The notes under the pieces are model-generated. The model ran no database searches. It was given only the letters and a program-made list of their open reading frames with translations, and was not told where the DNA came from. 64,000 bases of DNA, taken from NCBI GenBank assembly GCA_005765155.1, contig VCCP01000002.1, positions 3,286,001 through 3,350,000 on the forward strand, given 5' to 3'. The translations under genes and the position numbers were made by a program. Origin of the DNA: Zelopaecilomyces penicillatus. Lineage: Eukaryota > Ascomycota > Sordariomycetes > Hypocreales > Pseudodiploosporaceae. Positions 46,304 through 58,182 of this stretch are shown piece by piece; the first letter of the stretch is position 1; each line of letters starts with the position of its first letter.

Positions 46304-49300
46304 AACTACGAGCTAGTAATTAGTGGTATTACCGTTTTTGAGGGTTTTTTTTAGTTCCCTGAGCTAGGGGGGAGAAATGCGTGACTTTTTTTTTTTGTAT
46401 TGTCGGTGAATGCCCGTAAGGGCGGGCGCTGTTATTTTTTTATATTTAGCCGTTTGAGGATGTGGGTATTATGGCATGACTGCGTCTGAATAAGCGTAGG
46501 TGAGTTGTGTGTTTGTGGGGGAAGGGGATGGAAAGAGAGGGAAAAGATTGAAAGGTTTGGTGTACGAGCGGTGTAGATGAGCTGGGATAATTGACCGTTG
46601 AGAGTGTGAGGAATATTTGGGATTTATTGTAGCGTTTGGTGGGTGTAGCTGTTGGTGTTGTGCGTTGGAGAGGGTTCGTGATGTTTGCGCTTAGGTTGTT
46701 AGATTTGAGTGTGTGTGTAAATATGTGTGCGTATGGAAGTGGGATTGCCCGAATTTCTAGGTTTGACCGATTCAATGACCGCATGCTTGAGACATTTAAT
46801 ATTTTTAGCATCAGATCAATTTGGTCACATCCAAAAGTAAAACCTTCAAGAGTGAGTAGGTTACTAGAGCTCATAGGACTGGACTTGTATATTATACTTG
46901 ATAAACCTAGGCTATGAGGTAACTTGTCTCAGGCATAGGAATATCAGCTTTTTTTGAGAACAAAGACTCATTGTAGACTGTGATTTGACAATGGACACAG
47001 ATATTGTAAAGCGAAGAACGAAGCCATTTCGTGATAGGGTAGGCATATATACAACCAAGTTATTCTTCTCGACGACGCAAGATTTACCAACGTTGCCGTT
47101 ACACACGAGTATAGTTTACTGGTACAAGATATATTGATAATGATTTCTTTGCTTTGGTGGCTGTAAACTACGAATATGAGACGCTGCCGGGCGGCATCCC
47201 GGGCGAGACGGGAAAGAGTGGATATGAGCGGGGGAGAAATGGCTCCACGTGCTCCGTTGCCGCTGCCGCTGCCGCTCCGGAATCCGGGTGCGGAAACAGA
47301 CATCTTTGGTGGATATAATAACCGGTAAGGGAGATATTGAATTGGATGGGATGAAGGTAAGAGACTTGAGAGCCGGTGGTGCGTTTGTATGGAACATGTT
47401 CAAAGTGGTAGAAGAGAATGGTTGGCTGCTTTTGATGATATGGGACGGTCGTGGTTGGGTGGGATCAAAAAAGGTCTGTCCATCCAATTCTCCGACGTCA
47501 AGTTGGGAGGGCGACTATTATAGAGAACCTCGGAGCATGTTTTTTCAGGTAATTATGCAAAATGGCAAGACTTTGTGGTGTGAAATCCAAGCTTACGGAT
47601 AAAGCCCCACACCGTCTTGGGGACATCGAGCTCTGTTACATCCTGGCTGTTTATGATGTTTCCCTGTTGGACAAATCTCATCAAATATTAATAGTGTAGC
47701 TTCTTGTCAAGAAGTTGGTATTAGTGTACTCGACTGTAGCTTCAACAAAATATTTTTATCAAAACAGCTGTTGCCGGAAGGAAACAATAGTCTTGGAGTT
47801 TTTACAACTGAATTTTCAACTATCACGGCCGTGAAGACAATAATAACGTTTTACTGAATGCTTCTACTGCTGTAGAAGTAAGTGGTTGTCGTCGGCCTGG
47901 ACTCAATCAAACCAGGGGCTCATGCTTTGTAACCCCACAGAGTCGGCGCCAGATCATATTATTCGACATGACCGCGCCCGTTTCCGCTCTATTCTATTCA
48001 ACGCGTTAGAAAAAGCTAAAAGCAACGCTTTCTTCGGCAAACAGCCGTTCGATTTTCTGGGCACTGGATGGAAAACTGTAGATTTGAATAGTGACCAGCT
48101 AGACTCTGTTTCATCTCAGGAGGCGAACCTAGTAGCTGACAATCTACCTCCCGCCATTTGTTTGGGCTTTTTCTACCCGCAAGGATAGGCAACATGAAAT
48201 TTGTTTAGCCAAAACTTTTTCTTAAAGTCCGTGGACTGAAAATCTAATCTGACAACTGGCTAGCATCATTTAAAGACTCAATTATACATCAGATCCCAAC
48301 ACCAACGTGATGACCGCAGGGCAAACTATCAAGATCCTACTCTAAGAATGCTGTAGAACACTCCGAGACAGAATTTATAGCTAATGAGCAAAGGTATAAA
48401 ATGTTTATAATAGAGCCTCCACTTTAGACTTAACAAGTTGATACCTGTACGCTCCTCTCCGTGGGTCAAACGAGAGAACTCTACCCATAACGACGCCCCT
48501 TTCTAGCTAAAAAGCATGGCATGTTCTTGTCGGAATGCCACCACTACCATCATCATTGCCTTGAAAGATTATTTTAGTGCTGATGAGCGTTGATGAACTG
48601 GATTTCAAGTGCCTTTACACGATGCTATCGTAATTGCAGTCTGTCATAAGGCCGTAACATCCGTCCCGAAATTTGATTGCCACACACTTAATGATACCCC
48701 AGAGCTTGGAACACTTTATCACGTTGCATTGCATGAAAGACCGACATCCAGAGCCTTAGAAGTTGCCCTCTAAGCTGCTGTAGACCCATCGTTTTTCCAT
48801 ATAACAGCGATGGTACAACAGCCAAGGAATCCAACACGCTGATCGACCTACTTCTTTAACCAAGACACACAGCTCGGGAAAGCCGTAGCCAAGACAGACA
48901 ACTGCGCAGTGAGGATATATCGATACTCCAAATTGACCATAAAGGTTCTCATTGAAGGGGGATAAGCGTAACACTTGGCAGAAGCTCCTTGCCGGATGAC
49001 CCGAAGTGCCTGTATGTTTGTGTAGGTATGATCGGTATGTTGGGTTTGAGTGTGTTGGCCCGTGTGTTTAGTTGGAACATCTCGTTAGATTGTCTCTCTT
49101 TCCGGCTTCCGTGCTTAGAAAGAATCCGGCGTGGTTGGTGTACATGAGATTCCCCTAGATCCTTCTGCTAACCTCAACGCTAGCCCCCCACGGTCTAATA
49201 TCTTTTTCATTTTTCCTGAAATGAACCAGGTCATGAGAAGTCTATGAATTTGAGCATCTCTGGAATAAGCAACGAATCCTGTCAGATTTTGATCTACACT

Positions 49301-49312
49301 GCAAAATACACA

Positions 49313-49524
49313 GACCGGAGTTTTGGATTCTGGTGTTTTACAGTGCAGGATGCTCCAAGTCAGCGTAACATTGAACCGTACGAGGGCCATGGCAAATGCC
49401 GGTCCCGCATCCAACTCCCCGTGGTTTTATATGGACCGGAGTTTATAATTAAGGTTTACACAACGCTCAGCCTGATGGTTATTTGCCGGTTGCAAATCGC
49501 CGATCCGGCATCCAACTCCCCGTG
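49313..49524 (+). promoter_or_regulatory. two pairs of CGG-containing direct repeats upstream of the lipoxygenase gene
   Basis: Pair 1 is GACCGGAGTTT at 49313-49323 and 49434-49444, identical. Pair 2 is an imperfect ~35-bp repeat at 49390-49424 and 49490-49524, sharing TGCAAAT/GGCAAAT, a CCGG/CCGATCCGG core, and the identical block GCATCCAACTCCCCGTG. They lie 390-600 bp before the start codon. CGG triplets are the half-sites of fungal Zn(II)2Cys6 regulators, so these may be regulator sites; that is inference. A small local duplication would also explain them. Confidence 0.5.
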
Positions 49525-49754
49525 TCTTGGCTGATTGGAGGAAACCCACTTCCCAAGCAATCGTAGGAGGATAAGCGACCGCGACTTACCCCAGGATCAC
49601 AGCACAATTGCTGGAGCTATGTTCTCTTTGTGGCATCACTTTGCCTTGTTTGGTGAGACAGACTCCTTCTGGTGTGTTATTTTTGGGGTGGATTGTTGAG
49701 ACAATGTCGTATTATCCACGGGACACGGTCAGCGTTTGCATACATTGGAGTTGT

Positions 49755-49790
49755 AGAGGAGGAGGAGGAGGAGGAGGACGACGACGACGG
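49755..49790. repeat. (GAG)n(GAC)n trinucleotide tract
   Basis: About seven GAG/GGA units followed by four GAC units, between the direct repeats and the TATA-like site of the lipoxygenase promoter. Confidence 0.8.
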
Positions 49791-49831
49791 GGTACCCGAC
49801 GATACTGTTGGCGACATTACGGTTTTTGGCT

Positions 49832-49842
49832 GAACTATATAT
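49832..49842 (+). promoter_or_regulatory. TATA-like element of the lipoxygenase gene
   Basis: The sequence ACTATATATTG lies about 75 bp before the start codon. The position suits a short leader. Confidence 0.4.
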
Positions 49843-49912
49843 TGACTGCAATATCCGTTGTAATTGTAAATCATCAAGCTCTTCGACAAACAGCATCAAC
49901 ACAACTATTACA

Positions 49913-51869
49913 ATGCATCTCCTCTGGTCAATGACTTTGGCGGCTGCCCTTGGCGCTGCCGCAGCTACTCCTCGTGCGCCTGTCCAGCCATTCTCCCTTC
50001 CCAACCGAGATGCCAACCCGGCTGGCCGAGACCAAGAGGTCCAGAAGAAGCGAGAGACCTTCACCTATGGACCTGGCCCGGATCAGAGCATCACGGTGTT
50101 TCCTGGAGGTTCTCTGGGAAACAGCATTGTGCAGAAGCAAGTTCTCGACCTTGATGCTGAGGAGGAGCGCCATGAGAAGGATGTCGCTCGCGATGCGCAG
50201 GCTGTGTTGATAAAAATGAAGAAGGTGAGTCAACGTTATAGTAACAATCTGCAAGAGCTGGATCCGAACATGGGAACTGACACGGCAAACTACAGCTTGG
50301 AGGACTTAAATCCCTGAATGACTTTAGCCTTCTCTACGATGGCGAATGGACTACTTCAATGGGCGGTCTTGTTGACATGAGCTTCTCCGCCAACTACACC
50401 AGCGATCTCCTTTTCTCCATGAAGCGCCTGACCATCAACCCATTCTCCCTCCGTCGTCTCGGCCCTGGCATCAAGCTCCCCTTTGAAGTCGACAACGCGG
50501 CCGCAAAGAAGGTCTCTACCATGACCGCCACGGAGCTGCTTCTCGCTGGACGCCTGTTCTACATTGACTACAGCTCTTTGAAGTCAATTACCCGGGTACA
50601 AGGTCGATTTTCGGCAGCCTGCGAAGCTTACTTTTACATCCACCCCAAGAGCGGCGATTTCCTGCCTCTTGCCATCAAGACTAACGAGGGCGCTGATCTG
50701 GTCTACACACCTGCTGATAGCCCATTCGATTGGCTGTTCGCCAAGATTCTTTTTGGACAGAATGATGTTTGGGATAATCCTTGGAGACATTATGCTGCTA
50801 CGCATCTTACTGTTGAGACTCCCCTCGATGCTGCGCATAGATGCATGAGTGACAATCACCCGGTCCTTGCTATTTACAAGAAGAGTAAGTCTTGATAACC
50901 AGTCTCTCCCTGCTAGGAGAACAACAAGTACTGACAATATCTTAGTTCTTCTCAACGTTCACGGTATCCGTACCTTTGCCCGCGATAGACTGTTTGCTCC
51001 TGGAACACTCTTGGACCAAAACTATGTGTTCTCTGGAGAATCTGCTTGCGAATACGCCGTCAAATTGTACGGTAGTGGAGAGGGAAGATTCCAAGCCAAC
51101 TGTAAGCCAAAAAGTGACACTCAATTAGTTCCATGAGAACCTTTCTAACATGATCAAAGACTTCCGAAACTCGTTCAAGTCCCGTGGTCTCGTCAACAGC
51201 GCCTTTGGCCCAGCATTGAAGAACTTCCCCTTTTACGAGGACGCCAACCAGATTTACTCCGTCATGGAGACTTTCATGACATCCTTCGTCAACTCATACT
51301 ACCCTGACGCCAAATCCATCGCTCAAGACAAGGAGTTGACCTGCTGGTTCAAGGAAGTGCAGACCGCCAAGTCTATTGATTTCCCCAAGACCCCCGGTGC
51401 AACCACCTCCACGCTCATCGAAATCCTCACCCACGTGGCCTACCTCAGCGGTCTTCAGCACCAAACCATGAATAACAACGACCAGTTCATCAGCTCTCGT
51501 CTCCCTCTCGGCCCCGCTGCCCTTTACAAGAACCTTCCTACAAAGAAGGGAATGACCGAGGCTGATATTGTTGCCGCTCTGCCCAACGCGCTGCAATCCG
51601 TTCAGCACATTTCAGTCTCTGCTGCCTTCTCGCGCCCGGAGTTTCAGAACACAGACCGGACTTTGATCAACTTGTTCAAGGATAAGGATCTGGTGTCTCG
51701 ATTCAACGACAAGGCCAAGGCTGCTGTGACTGTGTATGAAAACTCATTGGCCTCGTTGAGTGACAAGATCTCTCGCAGAACTTTTGATAAGAACGGACTG
51801 TCTCAGGGAGCCCCATTCCTCTGGAAGGCTTTGGATCCCAAGGTTGCCTTGTACGCTATGACTATCTAG
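49913..51869 (+). CDS. secreted fungal lipoxygenase (Mn- or Fe-type)
   Basis: Lipoxygenases insert O2 into polyunsaturated fatty acids (linoleic, linolenic) to give hydroperoxides. Four exons (49913-50224, 50296-50884, 50946-51101, 51160-51869) join in frame to 588 residues; introns are 58-71 nt. The first ~19 residues (MHLLWSMTLAAALGAAAAT) look like a signal peptide, so the enzyme is probably secreted, as are known fungal Mn-lipoxygenases. Metal ligands visible: the HxxxxH pair in WRHYAATH, the HxxxN pair in LQHQTMN, and the C-terminal carboxylate of the last residue, here Ile (ending LYAMTI). The block VFSGESACEY probably holds the Gly/Ala site that affects stereochemistry, with Gly here. 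Mn-enzymes that I recall end in Val, so Ile leaves the metal open. The stop codon lies 440 bp from that of the convergent ABC transporter gene. The length is normal and no break is seen. Confidence 0.9.
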
Positions 51870-52309
51870 GGTGGATATGTATCACCAACTGATGTATAAC
51901 TTTGATGACGAGAAGGAATATTCGACAGCTGCAAAGATAGAGGCGATTTGATAGATGATAGATTACGGTTACCGATGGAAGTGTGGGCTTTGATGCTGAA
52001 AGATGGAATGCGACTTTAGACTATAAGATTAGATGAGATAAATAGAATGCACGAGTATATTGTAAAACTTTTCCGCTCTACTTTCTGTTATTTCAATGAC
52101 GTAGAAACCAATCGAGTTAAAATTTGATGCCACTACAAGGATACTCAAGAGAATAACCTAGGTATTCAAAATGAACATCTTATGTTATAGACCATTGGCA
52201 TGACGGGATACTCAATGGGCTAATAGATAGAGGTATGTATATAAAAATTTAGCTAATAAGCAGCTTCATATGTATGTGTACGTTCACAGATATTATGTCT
52301 AGATATTGT
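51870..52309. other. intergenic region between convergent lipoxygenase and ABC transporter genes
   Basis: AT-rich 3' flanks of both genes. Nothing else seen. Confidence 0.7.
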
Positions 52310-55300
52310 TTACTTCAATGAACTATCCATCTTAGATCCAGCCAACTGTGAAAACCAGCCCTCCTTTCGCAGCAATTCGTTCGGCTCCCCAATTTCCACC
52401 ACCCTCCCGTCCTCCATAACAACAACCAAATCGCAATCCAAAACCGTATCCAGACGGTGAGCTACCATAATTGTCGTACAATCAGAAAACTCCTCCCGCA
52501 CAACCCGCTGCATAATCTTATCATTATCCCTGTCCACACTGCTAGTCGCCTCATCAAGCAGCAGAATCCGTCCACCCTCCTCGCGTTTCTTGACCAGCAC
52601 CCGTGCTAGGGCAAGTAGTTGCTGCTGGCCGCGTGATAAAGTGGCTGCGGTTATTTCGGTATCGAGGCCGTCTGCAGAACGAGTGACGTGCTCCCAGAGG
52701 CCGACGCGTTCCAGAGATTGTTTGATCACATCGCTGGAGGTTCTTTGGTGTGGATCTATGTTGAGGCGAAGACTTCCTGATATGATCATGGGATCTTGGG
52801 GGATGACTAGAAAGCGCTCGCGGACTAAATCGCGAGGTAGAGTACACAGGTCGATTCCGTCGACGAATATCTGCCCATTGTCGATTTCTAGTAAGCGTAA
52901 AAGTGTGCCTATGAGTGAGCTTTTGCCGCTGTGTGATTATCAGTTAGCTGTTTCATCAATAGGATATCATAGAGTTGACAAACCTTCCAGTGCGGCCACA
53001 GATACCAATTCTCTGTCCTGAAGTCACCGTCAGACTGACACTGTGAATACCCACAACTCCTTGCCTAATCGAAAACTGTTAACCCAACTTCGGTTATCTT
53101 CAAAGAACAGATGATTCACTCACTTATGACTAGCCGTAACGTCTTTGTATTCTATCATACCATGATCAGGCCACCTAGGCGGTGGTCTTTTCAAGAGGTC
53201 TGTATGTTTGTCTTCAGGATGTACAGCTTCTTCGAAACTCTTCAATCTTGCAATAGAGCCGAGAGAGGTTTCTAGAATAGTCCAGCCAGATAAAAGTGAG
53301 GAGAGAGAACTGCTGAATGCTAAAGTGAGAGAGTCAGTTTTGATATGGACAAAAAGTCAGCATTATGAAGAGATCATCTTACAGAGAATATTGTTCAATG
53401 AGACGCCGAGCAACCCTGGGCTTGTCGAGTGTCGCAGCCCCACTGCTAATCCTACTACAAGCACAGCCTCTGCACCAACAATGAGGTCCAACACGAGATT
53501 GAGCCATCTCTGAATGCAGTATAATAGATAGTACGGCCTCTGGGAGTGGTCAAGGAGGCGATGATTCCGAGCAATATAGTGACTCTGCCAGCCAAATGCC
53601 CTAATCGTCGTCATGCCGTTCATCGTTTCAAGAAAATGAGAAAAAAGGGGACTTCTAGCTTCTATATCTAGAAGTCTGACTTGCCGTGACGTGCGCAGGT
53701 AAACATGCTGGAGCGCCCATACAACGAGTACAAGTATTGGTATAGTAGCAGCCATGTAAGTAGAGCCAGTGGCTACTAGTGCTGCGGCTGCCAGCGAACC
53801 AAGCAAATCTGGAAGCAACGGTAAGAGAGGGAGGTCACTGATATGATGGGAGTATGTAGAGGCTTACTCGAAACTGTGGTGAGAACACCAGTTGCTAGTT
53901 GGGTCTCAATTAAAGTCATGTCTTGGCTGAAGCGGTTGAGAATGGAGCCCGTGTCCGTGTTGGAGAAGAAGGCCATGGGGGCGCTAATCAGTGTTAGAAC
54001 TTGACATGAATGTCTAAGAGGCAAACATACCTCATTACTGAATTCAACAGGACACGGTGAAATTCGCGTGCTGTGAAAGGGGATATGTAGACAATGATGG
54101 CCCTGCGTGACACAACTGTTAGATTAACCCAGCCAAATTATATCATAACGGCATCATAAGGTACGTAGTTTTTGCTTACCATATATATGATCCAAGCGCT
54201 AGAACGGATATTAATGCTAAGCCGAGATATACAGCCATGTAGAGCGCAATCTGCCCACCTCCAATATCTGCCCACCACTTGAGCCAGACATCTACAGTAT
54301 CATCAGTAATCCACGACCCGCAGTGATGATAACTGTCATATCTAGAAGATAATAAACGAAAAAGATTGAAGACTCACGGCTGAAGCTATTGCAGAAAACG
54401 TTGAGGGCTATCAAGCCAACAAAAAGGGCTGTGTTGGGCCATCCTACACATCTAAAGTAATACCGGTAAACTGCGAGGTCGCCCGTCGCGCGGGTCAAAT
54501 CGTCGAGTTCGTTTGTCTTTGAGACCTCTTCAGAAACCTCTGTAGTCTTTTTTGTTCTTTGCGAGCTGAATACCTCCGCTTCAAAGTGGTTCCCAGTGTC
54601 AGGAGCTTCGGAAACCGCCTCTAATATAGTGTACTCGGACACTGGCTTCTCTTGTACCGATCCATCTGCTATAACCAATATCTTGTCCGCATAATGCATG
54701 ATTTCAGCTACCACACTGTTAAAAAACTATTTCTGCTCGAGGACTAAACTTGTCTGTTTCGGGGTGAGCTGAACGTACTAGAGTGTGTGACGAGCACAAC
54801 CGTTGTTCCCAACCTCTTAAGGAAACCACTCTCCCCAAACAAACGTTTCATTATTGTCGCCCGAGTCTTTGAATCGAGTCCGCTAAACACATCGTCTAAG
54901 AGCATGATATCCGGCCGCGCATACAAAGCTCGAGCAAGTGTGATTCGTAGTTTCTGCCCTCCGCTTAGGACTGTACTTGCACTGCCGATTTGAGTCTCAT
55001 CACCACTTTGAAGAGCCGCGATGTCGCACTCCAAGTCGCACGCATGTAGACACTTTTCATACCAGACTTTGTCGGGAGTTGTTTCAAGCTCTTCAGGGCC
55101 TTTGATTGCTTGTTGGATGGTTGTGTTTGGGAGCCAAGCTGTTTGTGAGCAAAATGCGATTCTGGTACTGGCTATCTGGATGGTGCCGCTTTCGTTGGGA
55201 GAGGATTCGCCGAGGATGGCTTTGAGTAGGGTAGTCTTTCCACAGCCGACTGGTCCGGAGATGATGGCCAAAGAGCCAGGGGTAATGTCTAGGTTGATGT

Positions 55301-57315
55301 TTGACAGGATTATTTCTGCGGATTTGGCGGGTCGCAATGTCAGTTCTTGAATGCAGATGGCGATGGGAGAACTAGAGTGCGTTTCCCTATGTTTTGGAAG
55401 CATGGCCAACTCCAAATTGGTATCCAACTGCATTGGAGCTTCAGATGCAAATGTAACTTCTCGCGCGCTGGAAATTACACGCGAGTCAATTCTCAACTCA
55501 GCAACGAGAAACTTCTGAATACGATCAAAGCATCCAAAACTAGATGCCGTCGACGGTATCGCACTCAACAGCTTCGATACCGGGTCCGCCAACAGAGTAA
55601 TCACAGCCAAGCTCGTAAAAACTTGCGTTGTCTGCAAAGACGCTTTCCCACTAACAGCTGCCTGTGCGACGTAAATGGAGAATGTAAAGGCTGGGGCGAT
55701 TTCCCAAGGTAGGTTCTGGACCACGTTTTGCCAGACAATGCTCCATCTATAGCCGGCCATTCGATGGGTCTCTTCTACCCTCTTGTTTTGGATAATGGAT
55801 GTAAAAAGGCGGCTTAGTCCCATCATCTTGATGCTTCGCATTTCAGAGAGCACAGAAGCTGTGACGGTGATGCGGTCTTGAACTGCTTCGACCCATACCT
55901 TTTGCCTTCCGCCGATGGTTTTGGATATTTGCCCGCTTCCCAGGGATGAGACTAATATGTTAGAATATTTGCACATTAATCAAGATGTCATTCGAGGGTT
56001 AAAACTTACTGATTACCAAAATGACAGGTACAATGCTAACCCATTTAAGCTGCAGAGCGAGAAGTGTGATGCCAATAGCGACTTCAATCAGACGAGCCCA
56101 GCACTCATTCAGCTCGGCGAGACAAAGTGCAATCCGGTCTACATCTGTGCTCATTAATGTCATGGCTGCGCTCTCGTCGTAAGCTCCAACCGGAAGTGCT
56201 AGCATATGGTTGTAGATAAGCGCAATGGTAGCGCCGCGAAACATGGTAATGAACCGATATATGCTCTGGTTGTAATGGAGAGTAGAGACTGCGAGGCCCA
56301 GGTAGATCAATGCAGCAGCGCCAATCAGAGCATACCCACTGCTCTCGGAATCCATGTCTTGCGGCTTAGAAAGAATGTCCAATACCCTAAAGATGAGGAA
56401 GGGTTGGGCAAATGTGAAGCCTATGAGACAGAGACGAGGGAAGATTGCCAACAACAGCGGGTACCATAGTGTTCTGCATGCTACCAGAGGATACTCAAAG
56501 CGGCGTTCTGGCCTTCTTCGTTTCGACCACGCATCTTCAATGCGAACATTCAGACCCGCAGTCGTCAAATCCTTATCTAGAACGAAGAGATCCTCATAAG
56601 TGAGCAGCGCTCGCAGCCCTCTCTTAAACACTTGGTTGACCCACCACAGAAAACTGCGGTTGATAACTCCGCCGGTAAACTCTGGAGGAATTATTTTGTA
56701 AGCCGGTCGTAGATGAGATTGCTTACCCCAAGATTCCAGGATCAAAAGGGTTGCCTTGGCGGCAATGCTGGCTGTGAAAACGGCGGCAATGGGTGTGTTA
56801 CTAGACCAAAGCCAGAGTGTTCGAGATTGAGTGATATCCGGGAGGAGAGTGAACACTACATAGGCGCTGAGAGTAGATGATGGCTGAATTGATTTGATGT
56901 CTTCCATCCATGAGAGGGCAAGGAATTGAAATGAGATGATGAGGTTGACAATGGCAAAGGGTAGTGAGGCAACAGTGCGCTCTGGTTTTGAGATGCTGTA
57001 TAGTACTACTAGGCAGAGATTTAGTAATGACAAGATTGAAGCGATGGTCTATTAAATAGTAAGCATTTTTTCTTCTTCAAATATTTAAAAAACTGTGACA
57101 GGATTTACCAATTTCAGTAGCCGTGTAGATAGCGTTTTTGTTTCCGTCTTCGCCAGATGAATCAGTCTGAATGCGAATGCGAGACCAAATAGCGTAGTGG
57201 GAAGAAGACCCAGGATAGACTGCTCAAACAATAATGTAAAGTCAAACCCCCCACGACAGTTTCGGTCCACCACAGACCCAAAGACGTTGTCTGCCGTGAT
57301 GGAGCATTCAGCCAT
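52310..57315 (-). CDS. ABCC (MRP-type) multidrug transporter
   Basis: ATP-driven full transporter of the MRP/ABCC class; such pumps export conjugates, drugs or metabolites across the plasma or vacuolar membrane. Eleven exons (minus strand): 57315-57109, 57048-56010, 55951-54779, 54707-54378, 54291-54180, 54102-54031, 53983-53868, 53808-53386, 53319-53124, 53064-52984 and 52928-52310, giving 1455 residues with every splice phase matching. Order: an N-terminal TMD0 (about residues 1-190), TMD1, NBD1, TMD2, NBD2. NBD1 has Walker A GPVGCGKTT, signature LSGGQ, Walker B IMLLDDVFSGLD with Asp at the catalytic-Glu place (usual in ABCC), and the H-loop VTHS. NBD2 has Walker A GRTGSGKSS, a signature changed to LSRGQ, Walker B ILLLDEATSSVD with the catalytic Glu, and the H-loop VAHR. 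TMD2 contains the coupling region APMAFFSNTDTGSILNRFSQD. The substrate is unknown; the neighbouring lipoxygenase suggests, without proof, an oxidised lipid. Confidence 0.93.
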
Positions 57316-58182
57316 GATGCCTCCTGTTCCAATATGGCCGTTGCTTCAAAGGCACAATGAGGCTTCCCGCCAGCTCATCAAACTACCAAAGTTTTATCAT
57401 CCTGTTGAACAAAGGAACTCCATAATTACTAAATATACAACCCCATTTAAATGTAGTCTACCACTAATTAATAGAGTCATGTACGAAAAGATTCATGTTG
57501 TTGGTGGCGTTATCTACAGACATGCACAACTAAGCCCAACTAGGCAAACTGTTGGCCGAGAAGAGTCATAGTGCCCGCGCCGCGATATCCGAGGGCCCCC
57601 ATCCCATGCATGCACAAATGCCGAACCAATCGGGACACATAATTGTTTTCTGGGTGAAGGAATCGTATTGAACAAAGGGTCTTTGCGGTGTGGCTGGAAT
57701 TGGAAGATACAGAAAGAGCAGGTAACCAAATATTTGGAGACGAGGGGTGGTGATGTGTAGAGGCTTCATGCTAGTATACTGCAAATGCGCCAGACCTGTC
57801 AGAATATGGATCAATAAAATGTAAAACATATAGTGTCAAATGTGATGACCGCATCATTCCAGTGATGGGATGTCAAAGATTAAAAAAAAATATGGGTATA
57901 TCCATGGACTCCAGAGTCACAATATGAGATTCCAATCCACCCGCAGCGCCAATCCCCCCATAACCCTTGCCCATAACCCTTATCAATGCCAGATTATGAA
58001 TCCCAATTAATATAAGCACCAAATCCTTGCGGACCTCATTAAACCGTCTAAGAAAATATTCGTACCATACGTAAACGGCCCTGTCCCATCCCAGAGCGCC
58101 ATGTGTGTGGTAAAGAAAAAAAGGAAAACTGTATGCAGATTGTTTTGTTTTGTTTTGTTTTGTTTTGCTTGAGGGGAGGACC
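57316..58182. other. promoter of the ABC transporter gene and 3' flank of the methyltransferase gene
   Basis: Contains the upstream region of the minus-strand transporter and the downstream region of the minus-strand methyltransferase gene, with a (TTTTG)n tract at its right end. No other gene was seen. Confidence 0.6.
58141..58168. repeat. (TTTTG)n microsatellite
   Basis: Five to six tandem TTTTG units just 3' of the methyltransferase stop codon, so it probably lies in its 3' UTR (as CAAAA repeats in the transcript). Confidence 0.9.

Larger units (their letters stand above)
43370..49912. other. 6.5 kb gene-free region upstream of the lipoxygenase gene
   Basis: No family was recognised on either strand. 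The segment from about 46000 to 49000 is AT-richer than its surroundings, with homopolymer tracts and no codon structure, and could be decayed repeat DNA. The last 600 bases hold direct repeats and a TATA-like site that probably belong to the lipoxygenase promoter (listed separately). The open frame 47886-48188 is not supported by any similarity. Confidence 0.5.

Noticed and set aside
46000..49000. Possible decayed transposon in the AT-rich stretch
   Set aside because: No terminal repeats, target-site duplication or transposase/reverse-transcriptase remnants could be recognised.
54707..54779. Apparent frame break in the ABC transporter after the NBD1 H-loop
   Set aside because: The acceptor ending at 54716 gives a stop, but the acceptor ending at 54708 restores phase and yields VTHS-TEIMHYAD of normal spacing, so there is no frameshift.
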